DNA of 64,000 bases, taken from assembly GCA_963383645.1 (NCBI GenBank), contig OY726565.1, forward strand, positions 38,174,124 through 38,238,123, given 5' to 3'. The stretch is from Muscardinus avellanarius (Eukaryota; Chordata; Mammalia; Rodentia; Gliridae). The translations under genes were made by a program, and so were the position numbers. The notes beneath the pieces were generated by a model. It saw only the letters and a program-made list of their open reading frames with translations, was not told where the DNA came from and did no database searches. Positions 10,471 through 21,951 of the stretch are shown piece by piece. Numbering within the stretch: the stretch's first letter is position 1; every line of letters starts with the position of its first letter.

Positions 10471-10672
10471 TATCCCTTAATTTTAATGAAAGGAGGGTCA
10501 CTAATTAAGCCTCCTTTTAGGAGACTTAATTATGCGACCATTAAGATGGTCAGTCTCCACACCAAACATACATGCTAACATTTCTATCTTTGTTGTACTC
10601 TTTGAATTCCTTTATTTATTAGATATTTGCATTGTCAATGTCATTTAATGTAGGTATTATTAAATCCATGTT

Positions 10673-10895
10673 TCGCTGGGCTTGGTGGTGCACGCTTGCA
10701 ATCCCAGCATTTTGGAGGCTGAGATTGGAGGATCGCGGTTCAAAGCCAGCCTCAGCTACTACTTAGGCTCTTTGCAACTCAGTGAGACCCTGTTTCAAAA
10801 TAAAGAATCAAAAATAGGGCTGGGGGTGTAGCTCGGAAGTTGAATGCCCCTGGGCTCCATCCCCAGACCCACAAAAAATAATAAAATAAAAAAAA
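10673..10895 (+). mobile_element. B1-ID composite SINE, long form, with TSD
   Basis: ATCCATGTTTC occurs on both sides (about 10663 and 10897). Confidence 0.92.
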
Positions 10896-11125
10896 AATCC
10901 ATGTTTCACTCAAATAGCCAAACCAAGTGGAATCGCTGTCAGTTGCTTAAGGCAGCAGTGAATCCAGAATCCGGGGCAACTGCACCCTTGTCAGTCAGTT
11001 CTGCCCAATCCACAATTACCTGTTCTTCCTCAGAGTAACATTCTCAGAATCCCATACATTTGCCCTCAGCTTGTGGCCAATATGAGCAAAGTCTAGAATT
11101 CTTTTGGTCTCAATGTTCTCCTAGG

Positions 11126-11178
<53 letters not shown>
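11126..11178 (+). repeat. (TG)n microsatellite
   Basis: About 26 TG units, followed directly by an ID-type SINE end. Confidence 0.97.
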
Positions 11179-11179
<1 letters not shown>

Positions 11180-11182
11180 CAG

Positions 11183-11262
11183 AGACAGAAACACACACAC
11201 TCTGGGGATTGAACCCAAGAGCATTCTACTTCTAAGCTACACTCCCAACCCTATTTATACTT
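11183..11262 (-). mobile_element. SINE ID-half fragment
   Basis: GGGGATTGAACCCAAGAGCA and CTAAGCTACACTCCCAACCC are the ID half in reverse; there is no B1 half. Confidence 0.8.
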
Positions 11263-11452
11263 TTTTTTTTTTTTTTTAATCCTGGGGATTAAACCCAGGG
11301 GCATTCTACCTCTAACACACACCCCCACCCAAGCTTTACTTAATTTTGAAACAGGATCTTGCTAAATTAGTATGCTCTGGCCTGGAGCCTGCAACCTGTC
11401 TGTCTCAGCCTCTCAAGTACTGAGATTACAGGTGCTCTATCATGCCAGGCTA
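11263..11452 (-). mobile_element. B1-ID composite SINE, older
   Basis: T-run, then the ID half (GGGGATTAAACCCAGGGGCA), then a diverged B1 half ending CATGCCAGGCT. Confidence 0.88.
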
Positions 11453-11548
11453 AAACTTAACTCTTAATACTTTGTAATAATGCTTAATAGTTTATAATAA
11501 TATTTGCAATATCATCTGAAGAAATGACAATATTTTCTATTCTCTACA

Positions 11549-11756
11549 ATTTTTTTTTTGCAGTACAGAAGAATTGAACCCAAGGACATTCTACCTCCGA
11601 GCTACATCCCCAGCCCTATTTTATTCTTTATTTTGAAATAGGGTATCACTAAGTTGCAGAGGGTCTCACAAGTTACTGAGGTTGGCTGGGAACCTGCGAT
11701 CCTCCTGTCTCAGCCTCCCAAGTAATGGGATTACAAGTGTGCGCCACCATGCCCAG
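11549..11756 (-). mobile_element. B1-ID composite SINE, long form
   Basis: T-run, an ID half with CGAGCTACATCCCCAGCCCT, and a B1 half ending GCGCCACCATGCCCAG. Confidence 0.92.
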
Positions 11757-11928
11757 TGTCTCTACCAATTCTTATTTCTGTTGTTTCTCTTTCTCATAGT
11801 TTTGTCAGTTAATTTATCATAAACAGTAACTAAATAGCTTTTTTAATTATCAGATTTTGTTAGCTGATACCTTTAAATATTTGAATCTATGATTATAAAT
11901 GAAAAAGCTTTATAATTTTCTTGCTTTC

Positions 11929-12150
11929 ATTTTTTTTTTTTTTTTTTTGGTGGTACTGGGGGTGGAACCCAGGGGCTTTCTACCTCCGGGCTATACTCCC
12001 AGACCTATTTTATACTTTATTTGGAAACAGAGTCTCACTAAGTTGCTGAGAGCCTCACTAAGCAGCTGAGGCTGGCTTCGAACCTGCTCAATCCTCCTGT
12101 CTTAGCCTCTCAAGTGCGAGGATTACAAGTGTGCACCACCCCACCTGGCT
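11929..12150 (-). mobile_element. B1-ID composite SINE, long form, with TSD
   Basis: CTTGCTTTCA lies on both sides (about 11920 and 12149). Carries the CCGGGCTATACTCCCAGACC type of ID half. Confidence 0.93.
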
Positions 12151-12582
12151 TGCTTTCAATTTTTCAAATGTTATGCTTTCTCTTTCCTTAGGATATTTGC
12201 ACATGCTAATATCATCTGCCTAAAATATTTCTCCCAACACACACACACTCACTCACGTGTACCTGGCTAGTTTCTACATTCTTTAAACTTTAGGTTACTG
12301 TGTAACCTAAAGGAAAGAAACACTTCTTTCCTTCCCTGAAAATGGAGATTCTATTAAAAACTATTAAATCAATTAATTTTTCTGTTCTGGGCCTATGCTT
12401 CTTTTTTAATTTGCATGGTTGGTTTATGAAGAGAGGCTGGCACATATTTGGTTTTTATTTCCTTTATTGAGACATTATTTACCAAAATAGTTTTGAGAAA
12501 CATTCTCTATAGACTTACTCTCCATGTCTCTTATGGAAATGCAGCATTACAGCTATCAGTATAAAGTTTGCTCTTCTAGATC

Positions 12583-12845
12583 AGCACAGTTCAATATGGT
12601 AGTCGCTAGCCAGATATGGCTGTTGAGCAGCTGTGGCCAGTCTGAACTGAAATATAAGCGTGAAATGTCTTGGATTTTGAAGACTTAGTATAGAACCAAA
12701 TAATAGAGAATGTCTCAATAATTGATTACATGTTGAAATTACAATATTTTAGGTACACTGGCTTAAATAAAATATACTATTAAAATGAATTCTACCAGTT
12801 TCCTTTTATGAAGCTACTAGAAAATGTAAAATCCACATTCTATCC
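12583..12845. mobile_element. hAT-type DNA transposon fossil
   Basis: TTCAATATGGTAGTCGCTAG and GCCAGATATGGCTGTTGAGC begin it, with a middle GATTACATGTTGAAATTACA and an end near GAAGCTACTAGAAAATGTAA. This is the layout of a common mammalian MER1-group element. The exact family name is not certain. Confidence 0.55.
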
Positions 12846-12872
12846 TAGATTGTAGCCTAGATTGTAGCCTAG
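12846..12872 (+). repeat. Short tandem duplication
   Basis: CTAGATTGTAGC is present twice in a row. Confidence 0.8.
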
Positions 12873-12917
12873 TGAAGAGACTAGACTCCTTTGCTTATTA
12901 GCTCTAAGAACTTTGCA

Positions 12918-12919
12918 AT

Positions 12920-12958
<39 letters not shown>

Positions 12959-13163
12959 TTTTTGCAGCACTGGAGATGGAACCCAGGGGCATTCTACCTC
13001 CAAGCTACACCCCCAGCCCTATTTTTCATTCTTGATCTCAAAACAAGGTCTCACTGAGTTGCAACAGGCCTCACTAAGTAGCTGAGGCTGTCTGCGAACC
13101 AGGATCCTCCTATCTCAGCTTCCCAAACGCTGGGATTACAAGTATGCACCACCACGCCAGGCT
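12918..13163 (-). mobile_element. B1-ID composite SINE, long form, with (TTTA)n tail
   Basis: The tail (12918-12962) has become a TTTA microsatellite; the ID and B1 halves follow in reverse. Confidence 0.92.
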
Positions 13164-13328
13164 GACAAGTTATTTAAAATATCAACTTCAACTTCATAAG
13201 GAAACTGTGGGGAATTTGTTACATAAGATAAACATGTAGAATACTTGATACCCAGTAAGTAACCATCTAATGCTTGTTTTATTATCTCTCCCCAAGCAGA
13301 CCACTCATTCATCATAGTATCCAGCATA

Positions 13329-13362
13329 ATTACATATTAAATTAATTACATATTAAATTAAT
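13329..13362 (+). repeat. 17-bp tandem duplication
   Basis: TAATTACATATTAAATT is repeated twice. Confidence 0.8.
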
Positions 13363-13479
13363 GAAGTTCACATTGTAATGAGTTTTTAGAATTTTTTAAA
13401 ATTCATACTTTGTCATATGATTCCTAAGACTAGCACTACCACTTTAAAGTGTAAAAGTATTTTAAGAAAAATAACATTA

Positions 13480-14947
13480 TATAATTTTATTCATTCACTT
13501 TTTCTATGCTTTAATAAATATTTTGCATAGGTAAATACACTTAGAACTATATGACAACATGGAAACAGACAAGGGATAGATAGGCATTCTTAATCTTTTC
13601 CAAACAACTGTATTGAAGAAACTCTTGATTTAAGGTTACCATTAAAGCCCCCAGCCCCATTCATTCACACCACAAACAATCTGTGTAACTTTCGACTTTT
13701 AATAAATAATTTTACAGTACAGTTTATCTTGAACATTTTATACTCTTTAAAGCATTGCTTCAAAAAGAGAAAATTCTTCAGATAATTCTAAAATAAATAG
13801 CAAATGTTACTGCACCTGAGCTTCAGAATTTCAAATTGTTTCCATTAGTTCAATCAATAATTGCAGAAGTAAATTAATAAGATCTGGGGATGTAACTATT
13901 CTACCTCATAGAATGGTCTTGGTAACTAAAATATTTTAGTGTTTGATAAATAATTTCTGATATTGCAGACATAGTTATAAAACTTTCTCCAAACTCAGAG
14001 GAAAGTGAACTTATTGTAACAGTGAGCTCTCAATTACCTGAGCTAATCAAGAGGACATTAATGCAGGTCACTCAAGTAGACCCTGCTCGTCAGGGAACCT
14101 TTGCCTAGCTCTTGACTCCTGAGAACCTTGTCTTAGGAGATTGGCCTCTCAGGAAGCCCCTGCGCAAGGATCCTGACTCTTAGCCCTTCTCACTGCCCAG
14201 GCTACACTGAACTGAAAGTATCAACCTCTGGATGTGCCGTGGGCCACACAGGCTCGTGGCCACACTAGGATAGCTAAGGAAAGGACACCTGGTATCTTAG
14301 AAAAGATTTCCAATGGAGGACCAAGATAATAAGAGCTCTACTCTGAAATATAACAATGATAAAAGAATGTTAAAATCTAAGGCTGCACAAGGTATTGTAA
14401 ACAGCAGTGATCTTTTTTAGAAATGTTAGAATTCAGTTGCACAAAAAGAACAAATATAACCTAGAACTGGAATAAAAACACCTGAGAAGTTATTCTTCTC
14501 TTGGCATTAAGTAGTGTTGTTTCCAATTAGCAAATTTCACTTGTGGCTAAATTAATTTCTATCTTTGTAAAAAAAGAATTAACAAAATGATCAACAAAAG
14601 AATTATGAAGTTGAATGTTTATCATATTGATTTATACTAATTTTGGTCTTCCCATTATTTTCTTATATAAAAATGATGACTCAGTAGTAGGTACAATAGC
14701 TTTTAAAGAGAATGTAGGCAGAATAATTAAGATAGAAACTATAAATAACCAGAAGATAAATGGAGCAAAAATTTCCAGTGAAGTTTATCTTAATTTATAT
14801 TAATATTCTTCCATAAATTTTTAGATTGTTAAAGTAAATTAATCTTTGACTAGTCATATTATGAATCACCATAAAAGATTCTAACCATTTAAAATTATGA
14901 AATACCTCAAGAGATCATTAATGAAGTTTAAAGTGGTAGCTTTTATG
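13480..14947 (-). other. ME1: ME1 3' UTR (extent inferred)
   Basis: About 1.45 kb of AT-rich sequence free of SINEs lies directly downstream of the ME1 stop codon. A minus-strand AATAAA (complement of 13487-13492) near the far end is a candidate polyadenylation signal, and the first SINE appears beyond it. The end point is an estimate. Confidence 0.5.
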
Positions 14948-15118
14948 CTACTGGTCAACTTTGGTCTGTATTTTCTGGGCTTCTTTAGGCCAAGAATAAC
15001 AATCAGGCAAAATCTGGTCATAATCAGTGCTATACATGTGAGAACACACAAATGCTTCTTTGTTTTGTGGTTCTGGATAAACTGTGGCTGTCTTTTCTTG
15101 GTATGCATCAGTCACAAT
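14948..15118 (-). CDS. ME1: ME1 last exon (exon 14), residues 517-572 and stop
   Basis: ME1 is cytosolic NADP-dependent malic enzyme: it decarboxylates L-malate to pyruvate and CO2 and makes NADPH for lipid synthesis and redox balance. The exon reads IVTDAYQEKTATVYPEP... to ...QTKVDQ and a TAG stop (14948-14950), matching the C-terminus of mammalian ME1. The acceptor is TTATTTCCAG (AG at 15119-15120), phase 0. Residue numbers in all ME1 entries assume the 572-aa human length; the eight exons here sum exactly to residues 236-572. Confidence 0.96.
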   Translation of the reverse strand: MVTDAYQEKTATVYPEPQNKEAFVCSHMYSTDYDQILPDCYSWPKEAQKIQTKVDQ

Positions 15119-15482
15119 CTGGAAATAAGAAAAGAATATTAGTTATTTCAATGAATAGCAGGTAATGGTGAGCAAATGCCAATAGAAGTTTTTACCCATT
15201 TCAAAAATTTATAGTTTATATGTTTCCAAGAAGATTAAATATGTTGCAATAAAAATGCACATAAAGATATAAAATGAAATTTCCATTATAAATAATATAG
15301 AAAAGGGAAAATGATACCAGCAACTAAGGGAAGTATGAACAGTAGAAATTCATTTGTGATGATACCAGTTTTTTTCAGAGAAGCCACTGTAAAAAGTCTT
15401 GTCACGACCTGATGAACTAAATACTTGTATATTCCTGCTAAGCTTGGACTTGATATTTTAAATTTTCAAGAATATCTAATCT

Positions 15483-15681
15483 AAGCCGGGCGTGGTGGCG
15501 CACGCTTGTAATCCCCGCACTTGGGAGTCGGAGACAGGAGGATCGCGCAGGTTCAAAGCCAGCCGTGTTGGCGTAAGAGACCCTGTTTCAAAAATATAAA
15601 ATAGGTCTGGGAGTGTAGCCCGGAGGAAGGAGGGCTTCCAGGAGCCCCAGTACCACCAAAAAAAAAAAAAAAAAAAAAAAA
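15483..15681 (+). mobile_element. B1-ID composite SINE, short form, with 15-bp TSD
   Basis: AAGAATATCTAATCT at 15468-15482 and 15682-15696, a perfect pair; A tail of about 24 bases. Likely young. Confidence 0.96.
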
Positions 15682-16021
15682 AAGAATATCTAATCTTACC
15701 ACAGCCTCCTACTAAATCTCTGCATTTATCCCAGGTCTTCTGATCTTGCTCACCTAATCATCCAGATCTCACAGTTGGGGCAGTGCTTCTAGCTGGTGTC
15801 TCAGGACCTGGTTACCATGACCTCCAGTAGGTTACCAGCATCGTTCTGACTTTCTGGCCCCAAGTGCTGGTAGCCCATGAAAGGAGAACTATGTGTGAGT
15901 TTATTGTGATGTTTCCTAATCTAACTTAGGCCCTGTGGTTGCACATTACACTTTTATTCTTTATAATAATTTTCTCATGGTTCCCTAAAGGCAATTCCAA
16001 ACCTTCCTCTAACTTCAAAAA

Positions 16022-16254
16022 AAAATTTTTTTTTTTTTGGTGTTCCAGGGGTGGGGTGGGGGTGTGGAACCCAGAAGTTTTCTACCTCCGGGCTACATCC
16101 CCACCAGCCCTATTTCATAATTTATTTGGAAACAGGGTCTCACTAAGTTGCTGAGAGCCTCACTAAGTAGCTGAGGCTGGCTTCGAACTTGTGCGATCCT
16201 CCTGTCTCAGCCTCCCAAGTGCGGGGATTACAAGCGTGCGCCAACACACCCGGC
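16022..16254 (-). mobile_element. B1-ID composite SINE, long form, with TSD
   Basis: CTAACTTCAAA on both sides (about 16010 and 16254). Confidence 0.93.
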
Positions 16255-16771
16255 TAACTTCAAATTTGACACTCATCACTCCTCTGAGAAGATTCCAACT
16301 CTGAGAGGGAACAGTATCAATCTTCCTTTTCACCAACTCAACTTGTCTCCTTTATATCTCCATACATTTCCTCTTCTTCAATTTTGAGATTAAAATAGAT
16401 TCTTTTCCCGATTAAAATCACTCCATTTGTGTCATTTAATTCACACCAGTTATAAAACACAGAGGAGCTATCTATAGGACAGACTTATTTGGGTAAGTTT
16501 GATTTTTAATATATTAGAATTAAGTATCTCTCCTCAATGTAAAACTTTCTACATATGAAAAATTGTGTTTTAAAGGTACTAAATTATGAAGAAATGTCTA
16601 TGAAAATTCATGAAACAAAAGTATGTAATGATCGTAAAAAAGCAAACAAAAAAGTAGAAACAAATACATGTAAGTAATAAAATAATGGTTGTGTGTAGAA
16701 AAGTAGAATATAGGTTATTTTCCTCTTCTCTATTTTCAAAGTGCCTACAATGTGGTATTATGACTTTTAAA

Positions 16772-16890
16772 CAGATTTAATAAGGCATAATACACAGTAT
16801 AATCCACCATGTTAAGTGCAATTAAAATATGCTTATAACTTCAGAGTTTTGCAACCATTATCATTTCCATCATCCAGTAATTTTCCTGTG
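16772..16890 (+). mobile_element. Ancient L1M-type fragment
   Basis: The run from TTTAATAAGGCATAATACAC through GAGTTTTGCAACCATTATCA resembles a widespread mammalian L1M segment (ATAATTCACATACC...GTTGTGCAACCATCACC). It is short and highly diverged. Confidence 0.4.
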
Positions 16891-17261
16891 GATGTTTGCA
16901 AGTTCTATACTAAAGCACACTCTTTTAGCTGGCAGACTGTGTGGAAGGTCACCTCCTGTTTCTGCTGCCCAGCACACAGCAGCAATGCTCCTCTCAATGA
17001 AGCCTTTGCTCTCGCCCTCCTGTCAGTGCCAGACCTCTGGGGGAGTCCTTGTCTCCCCGACTTAATAACCTCTTTCACTATTGAAATAGTCTCTGTGAGG
17101 TTCTCTTATAACTTCCAAAGAACAAATAAAAGGCAGGACTTGGTTCTCTTTGGTTCTATTCCCAACTTGAAATGGTCTCTAATTTTTGCCATTCAACTCA
17201 GTTTTGAGTTTCTTCTTAAAATTCTGATGATGAATAATCCTCTTCCTCCTCATCTTCTTCT

Positions 17262-17459
17262 TTTCTTTTTTTGGTACTAAGGAGTGACTCAGGGGCTTTC
17301 TACCTCTGAGCTACACCTCCAGCCCCACTGTATTTTTCATTCTGAAATAGGATCTCATTAAGTACCAAAAGTCTTGCTAAGGTGCTGAGGCTGTCTTTGA
17401 ATCTGTGATACTCCTGTCTCAGCCTTCTGGGGTTACAGGCATGTGCTAACACACCTGGC
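17262..17459 (-). mobile_element. B1-ID composite SINE, older
   Basis: ID half with CTGAGCTACACCTCCAGCCC; diverged B1 half ending ACACCTGGCT. Confidence 0.87.
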
Positions 17460-18529
17460 TTACTTCTCTTCTTAACTGGCTTCTTTCTTCTGTCTTCTAG
17501 ACATAATAAACTACCTTCTATTCCTCAGTTTCCTTATATTTCTATGCGTGTACTCCTGACAACCCACAACGATGCTTAGAGCAGTGCCACATTACAAGAC
17601 TCCAGGTCTTTCTATTCAATGTCTCTTTATGTTTCAGTCATTTCCATCTGCTTGTTACAACTGTACATTTGAATGCCACTGATACCTTAAGGTCTAAATA
17701 CCACTCTACTATGTCTGCAAACATTTTGCAATTATCTCAAGTATGATATAGAAAAGAATAACTAAAATGTAGTGAAATGGGGGGAAACATGACAAAAAAA
17801 AGAAACCCTAAAAAAGTATTTAAATTATGGAAGAATGATAAAGGAATTAATGACTCAAGCCAATTATATTGTCTTCCTGATAATAAATATTTAAATAATA
17901 ATGTCATAATATCATTAAAAATTTTGTTTTGTTAAGATAATGAGTTAATCCACTGGCTGGTTATTAAAAGAATAAGTTAATAAAGAGAGATGAGCAAACA
18001 AATTGTATCTATACCAGTAACCATAATGTACTTATATCCAAAAACTAAATGTGTTATATATCTAGAGTCATCTAGATGTGCTAAAAGGATTTTAAAAATC
18101 AAAAGTTAACGGTTAAGGATAAATGAGTTTTATATTTGTATGTAAACTAACCAATAAGATTTTTGTCTTTTGATTCAGAGATTTAGCCTTAAAACCTGGG
18201 TTAAAAATCTGTGTATCCTGATTAAGTAAGTGTTTTATTATTGATAATAACATTTATTTTCATTGTTAACGTTATCATTTAAAAGATAGAGCTATCTGAT
18301 TTTTATCAATACTGTTAGCTCACATAAACTTATAGTTACCAGCGTAGCCCAATATAAAATTAGGGCAATGGACTACTAGAGTGAGGCCAATGTAAATTTA
18401 AAATTTGGCTATTATGTTTGATCTAACAAAAATGAGATGCATATCCTACTATGTTTCTGGGATGAAAGCTCCCATTAATAAATTTTTAACTTTGACCTCT
18501 GGAGTGTCTCAACAATAGAAATAGGGTAA

Positions 18530-20129
18530 ACAAAGTTAAGCATCAGAATGGACAGATGCAGACACAGAGACAAGCCCATTTAACAGCCCTGCATTGGGTA
18601 ATAAGTCTTTGCCCCCTCCGAGATACCAAAGACATCTTATACAGAAAAGGAAAGAGCTAAAGGCCTTATACCTGCCAGCATGGCAAAGATGCCTGGGTGT
18701 CGTGTCAAGGACTGCCCTGAAAGGAGTCTCATCTGCATGAGATGTGCCACCTCTACAAAGCATGTTGCCTTCACTTCCAGAGGGAGGTGAGGTCAGTCTG
18801 CTCCTTCGTGGCTGAGAACTAAGGATGCCCAAGGCTCGGCAAGGCCCCTCTGATCAGCCCTCTGACCAGCTGGAGGAAGTCTGGGTAGCTCTTGAGGTAA
18901 CAGGCAAAATATTAAATTTCTTTAGATACCGTGCTTAGTCCTCTGCTCGCTCTGTCTCTCCTAGAGTTTTATTCAGTAGAGATTTATTTTGTATCTGAGG
19001 TTGACAACACTCCAAGGCCAAAGAAATTTATGATATCTTAAGCTTATAAGATAATTTAGCCTAGATTTATATGCTAGCTGGTCTGATCCTGCTGATTTGC
19101 CTCTAACCCTAATATGAAGTAAGTAACCAAAAAAAAAAAACAACAGCCTCGTGAGTAAAGAAACTCAGTAATCAGGTTATATTATTCAAGGTTGTTTAAA
19201 ACATTACTATTCTAGCCAGTTCTGATTGAAATGTAAGCATCTAGAAAACTAACTCTTTGGGGTACAGGCTACTATAAAACTTAGATTGGTGATGTTACAA
19301 CATATTGTTTGAACCCTTAAGATACAGAGTCTGACTGAAAAATGACAGCCTTGTGCCCAGGTCCTTACAGGTTCTCCAAACGGTCAGAGAGCAAACCCAC
19401 TACCTGGTGTGAGCCACACAACAGGAGACAAGTGCAGATCAACCCAACACCCCAGTTGCACAGCCAGGTGACCTGGTTTGAGTAGCACCCTGGCCGCAGT
19501 GAAGATAAAAGAAAAACACCACTGAATTCACCACTCTCGAGTCAAGCAGCAACTGGAGCAAATAAGGAGGACATTTGAACCATAAACAGAACTGTTGATG
19601 GGATTGAACTTTGAAAACACTTTTCCCACGTGCGAGAAGCACAAACCAAAGGAATGAAATTTAGATGACATCTTACCAACTCATAGGAGCTGTACCTCAT
19701 TAGGAAGTCCTGTGATGGCAACAATAACTGCTTGTCTACAACTTCTCCTACTAGGAGAAATGCTGTTTATATGCTAACCATTCTGGGGTATTTCAAAAAT
19801 CTATGGCAAGATTTAGAAAGCAGCTAAAAGATAAATAGCGGGAACGAAACCTACAAAAAGGATGGTTTAAAGGGTAGTTCAATAAGGTCTCCCTGGATGA
19901 TTACATTAATATCTGCCCTTATGGGACCACTTTTGTTATTACTGCTTTTGCTCACCATAGGACCTTGTATAATAAATAGATTAATTGCCTTTGTTAAGGA
20001 ACGATTCAATACTGTTCAGGTTTTAATGCTACACCAGCAGTACCAAAGAGTTAAACCTGAAGTTCTTAAGTATGTAGACTCAGAGACTTAGTTCTATGAT
20101 TAGAACTATTTCCTAAAAGGAGTGGGGAA
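18530..20129 (+). mobile_element. ERV1 (gammaretrovirus-like) internal remnant, heavily deleted
   Basis: Decayed retroviral coding parts occur in the order expected of a provirus. There is a gag-end/protease-start region near 18850-18945, with a frameshift beside the protease active-site region. After a large deletion come the integrase C-terminus (near 19450-19480) and the env transmembrane subunit (about 19720-20091), including a CC-containing segment, the membrane anchor and the cytoplasmic tail. Stops and frameshifts break all of it except a 64-codon env tail at 19897-20091. Most of pol and the env surface subunit are missing. A 5' LTR was not found, so the left edge is uncertain. Confidence 0.8.
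19897..20091 (+). pseudogene. ERV env transmembrane C-terminus (fragment)
   Basis: A 64-codon open piece encodes a hydrophobic membrane span (residues about 6-25, Leu-rich) followed by a charged tail typical of gammaretroviral TM proteins. Stop codons and a frameshift lie directly upstream, so no complete env product is possible. The ATG is incidental. Confidence 0.8.
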
Positions 20130-20661
20130 TGAAAGGCCCCATTTAGAAGAAAAATCGCAAGCCCTGGCAGCCAGCTAATAGTTAAAACAGCCAGCTAATA
20201 GTTAAAAAGAAAAAGTGTATATTACTGCAGCTTGCAGCTTAAGAAGCATAGCGTAAGAATGAAAAATATGCAATAAGCCCACCCTGTTCCAGGAACGTAC
20301 CTAGCATCTTATCTATACTGACCGGGTCAGCACGCCCTGTGCCGGGAACCTGCTGAGACTACACCTAGTGTCTTATCTAACACTTGACAACAGAATGTAC
20401 TTTTTCAAATGATTCTGTAATATTTTGTAAACGCATGTAACTTGGCCCAAACCCCCCTAACTGATGGTCTTTTCCCTATAAATATCCACACTTTCAGGTG
20501 CTCGGGGTTGAACTCCTTTACGAGTCGGCCCCAGTGCACTGGCTCCTTAATAAACTCTTGCCTTTTGCTTTTGCATCAAGGGTTAAAATTTCTCGTGTGT
20601 TCTTGCTGTCGTCGCTTATCCCGAGGCTGGTTGAGGGTCTCCCCTCTGCGGGGGTCTTACA
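20130..20661 (+). mobile_element. 3' LTR of the ERV1 remnant
   Basis: A 532-bp LTR begins TGAAAGGCCCC right after a polypurine tract (AAAAGGAGTGGGGA, 20115-20128) and ends GGGGTCTTACA. It has a TATA box (CTATAAATATC, about 20477-20487), AATAAA at 20549-20554 and a GT-rich stretch after it, the order expected for U3-R-U5. Two copies of a GCCAGCTAATAGTTAAAA unit lie in the 5' part (about 20168-20205). Confidence 0.88.
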
Positions 20662-20663
20662 GT

Positions 20664-20720
20664 TTATGTACCAGTATTGGGAAGAGGTTTCAAAATGTAT
20701 TAATGTACCAGTATTGGGAA
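20664..20720 (+). repeat. Imperfect tandem duplication next to the ERV 3' LTR
   Basis: ATGTACCAGTATTGGGAA occurs twice, about 38 bp apart, directly downstream of the LTR. Confidence 0.75.
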
Positions 20721-20750
20721 AGATTTCCAATTTTAAAATATATCTTTGGA

Positions 20751-20932
20751 CGCCGGACGTGGTGGCGCACGCTTGTAATCCCCATACTTGGGAGGCGGAA
20801 ACAGGAGGATCACACAGGTTCAAAGTCAGCCATGCTGGCTTAAGAGACCCTGTTTCCAAAAATTAAAAAATAGGTCTGGGAGTGTAGCCCGGAGGTAGAC
20901 GGGTTTCCAGGAACCCCAATACCACCACCAAA

Positions 20933-20945
<13 letters not shown>
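20751..20945 (+). mobile_element. B1-ID composite SINE, short form
   Basis: GCCGGACGTGGTGGCGCACG start and the short-form CAGCCATGCTGGCTTAAGAG; its A tail runs into a (TA)n tract. Confidence 0.93.

Positions 20946-20950
<5 letters not shown>

Positions 20951-20998
<48 letters not shown>
20951..20998 (+). repeat. (TA)n microsatellite
   Basis: 24 TA units grown in the tail of the SINE before it. Confidence 0.97.
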
Positions 20999-21002
<4 letters not shown>

Positions 21003-21136
21003 TATAAAATCTTTGGTAGGAAAGAAAGCCAGGAGCTTCAGGAAAATGGGCCTTTTTACATTTCTAAAGAGAGGCAAACTTCCTCAAGGATGGGAGGAAA
21101 TCCTAGATTCCGGATAAGCAACTAACACATTCTGGA

Positions 21137-21485
21137 GTGTAACAAAAGGTGTGGGGGTCTGTGCCAGAGACAGAGCTGCCCCCTCCTGCCCCATAGGGGC
21201 GGATCTGGCCGGGGTGGAGACAGAGATAGGGCAGCACATCTACATATCAAGGGACCTGCTGCAGATCTGGTTGGGCTGGCTATAAGAATGGTCCAAGTGT
21301 TGCATCTTTGGTGAATTTGTTTGAACCTGTAACTACCTTCTGTATTTCTATCTTTTTAATAAACTCATTTAAATCTTCAGCAAGAGTCTGCGCTATTGCA
21401 TATGTATCCTTAGCTCAGGACAAGAACCTGCGGTTTTTGTGGGTTTTTTTGGTTTTTCGGGAAATTATTCCCAGGGGTCTAACAA
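21137..21485 (+). mobile_element. LTR-like element (possible solo LTR)
   Basis: The sequence runs from TGTAACAAAAGG to GGGTCTAACA, with a TATA-like GGCTATAAGAATGG (about 21280) and AATAAACTC near 21358. A related poly(A)-signal region appears at 6110-6185, supporting a dispersed repeat. The family is not identified, and no duplication was found. Confidence 0.5.
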
Positions 21486-21640
21486 AGATCCCTGGGGACA
21501 GTTTCCAAAACCATAACATCTTCTCAATCCGTAACAGTTTGGATGTAGCTTATAAGCTCTACCCAAGTCGCTATGCCCCATTTCCCCAGCTTACGAGATA
21601 GTAAACTAATACAGATATCCATTTTAAAGAAACAAATTTT

Positions 21641-21868
21641 TTTTTTTTTTTTTTTTTTTGGTGGTACTGGGGGTGGAACCTAGAGGCTTTCTACCTCCAG
21701 GCTATACTCCTAGATCCATTTTTTTTTTAATATTTTATTTGGAAACAGGGTCTCACTAAGTTGCTGAGAGCCTCACTAAGTAGCTGAGGCTGGCTTCGAA
21801 CCCGTGCGATCCTCCTGTCTCAGCCTCCCAAGCGCGGGGACTACAAGCGTGCGCCACCATGCCCGGCT
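21641..21868 (-). mobile_element. B1-ID composite SINE, long form, with 15-bp TSD
   Basis: AAGAAACAAATTTTT at 21627-21641 and 21869-21883. Little diverged from the other long copies. It lies 85 bp from ME1 exon 13. Confidence 0.95.
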
Positions 21869-21951
21869 AAGAAACAAATTTTTAATAAGTCAAAGTGTAT
21901 ATTTAGCAAGAGAAGAAAGGAAAATTAGTGAGGTTTGAGCAGGGGTTTTAC

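Larger units (their letters stand above)
7851..13479. other. Intergenic region between convergent RWDD2A and ME1
   Basis: About 5.6 kb made mostly of SINEs, a truncated L1 nested in a SINE, a (TG)n tract and a hAT-type fossil. The stretch 9215-10256 has no repeat that I recognise and no convincing gene. Confidence 0.75.
15119..21951 (-). other. ME1: ME1 intron 13
   Basis: A 6.8-kb intron with several SINEs, an ancient L1 scrap near 16772-16890, an ERV1-like remnant with 3' LTR (about 18530-20661), a (TA)n tract and an LTR-like element (21137-21485). Stretches 15700-16020 and 17460-18530 show nothing recognisable. Confidence 0.9.

Noticed and set aside
16816..17280. 154-codon plus-strand open frame
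   Set aside because: It runs from an ancient L1 scrap into unique sequence and the T-run of a SINE; no domain, signal peptide logic or splice context.
20442..20866. Overlapping open frames of 113-133 codons
   Set aside because: They lie over the ERV LTR and the adjacent SINE and have no coding features.
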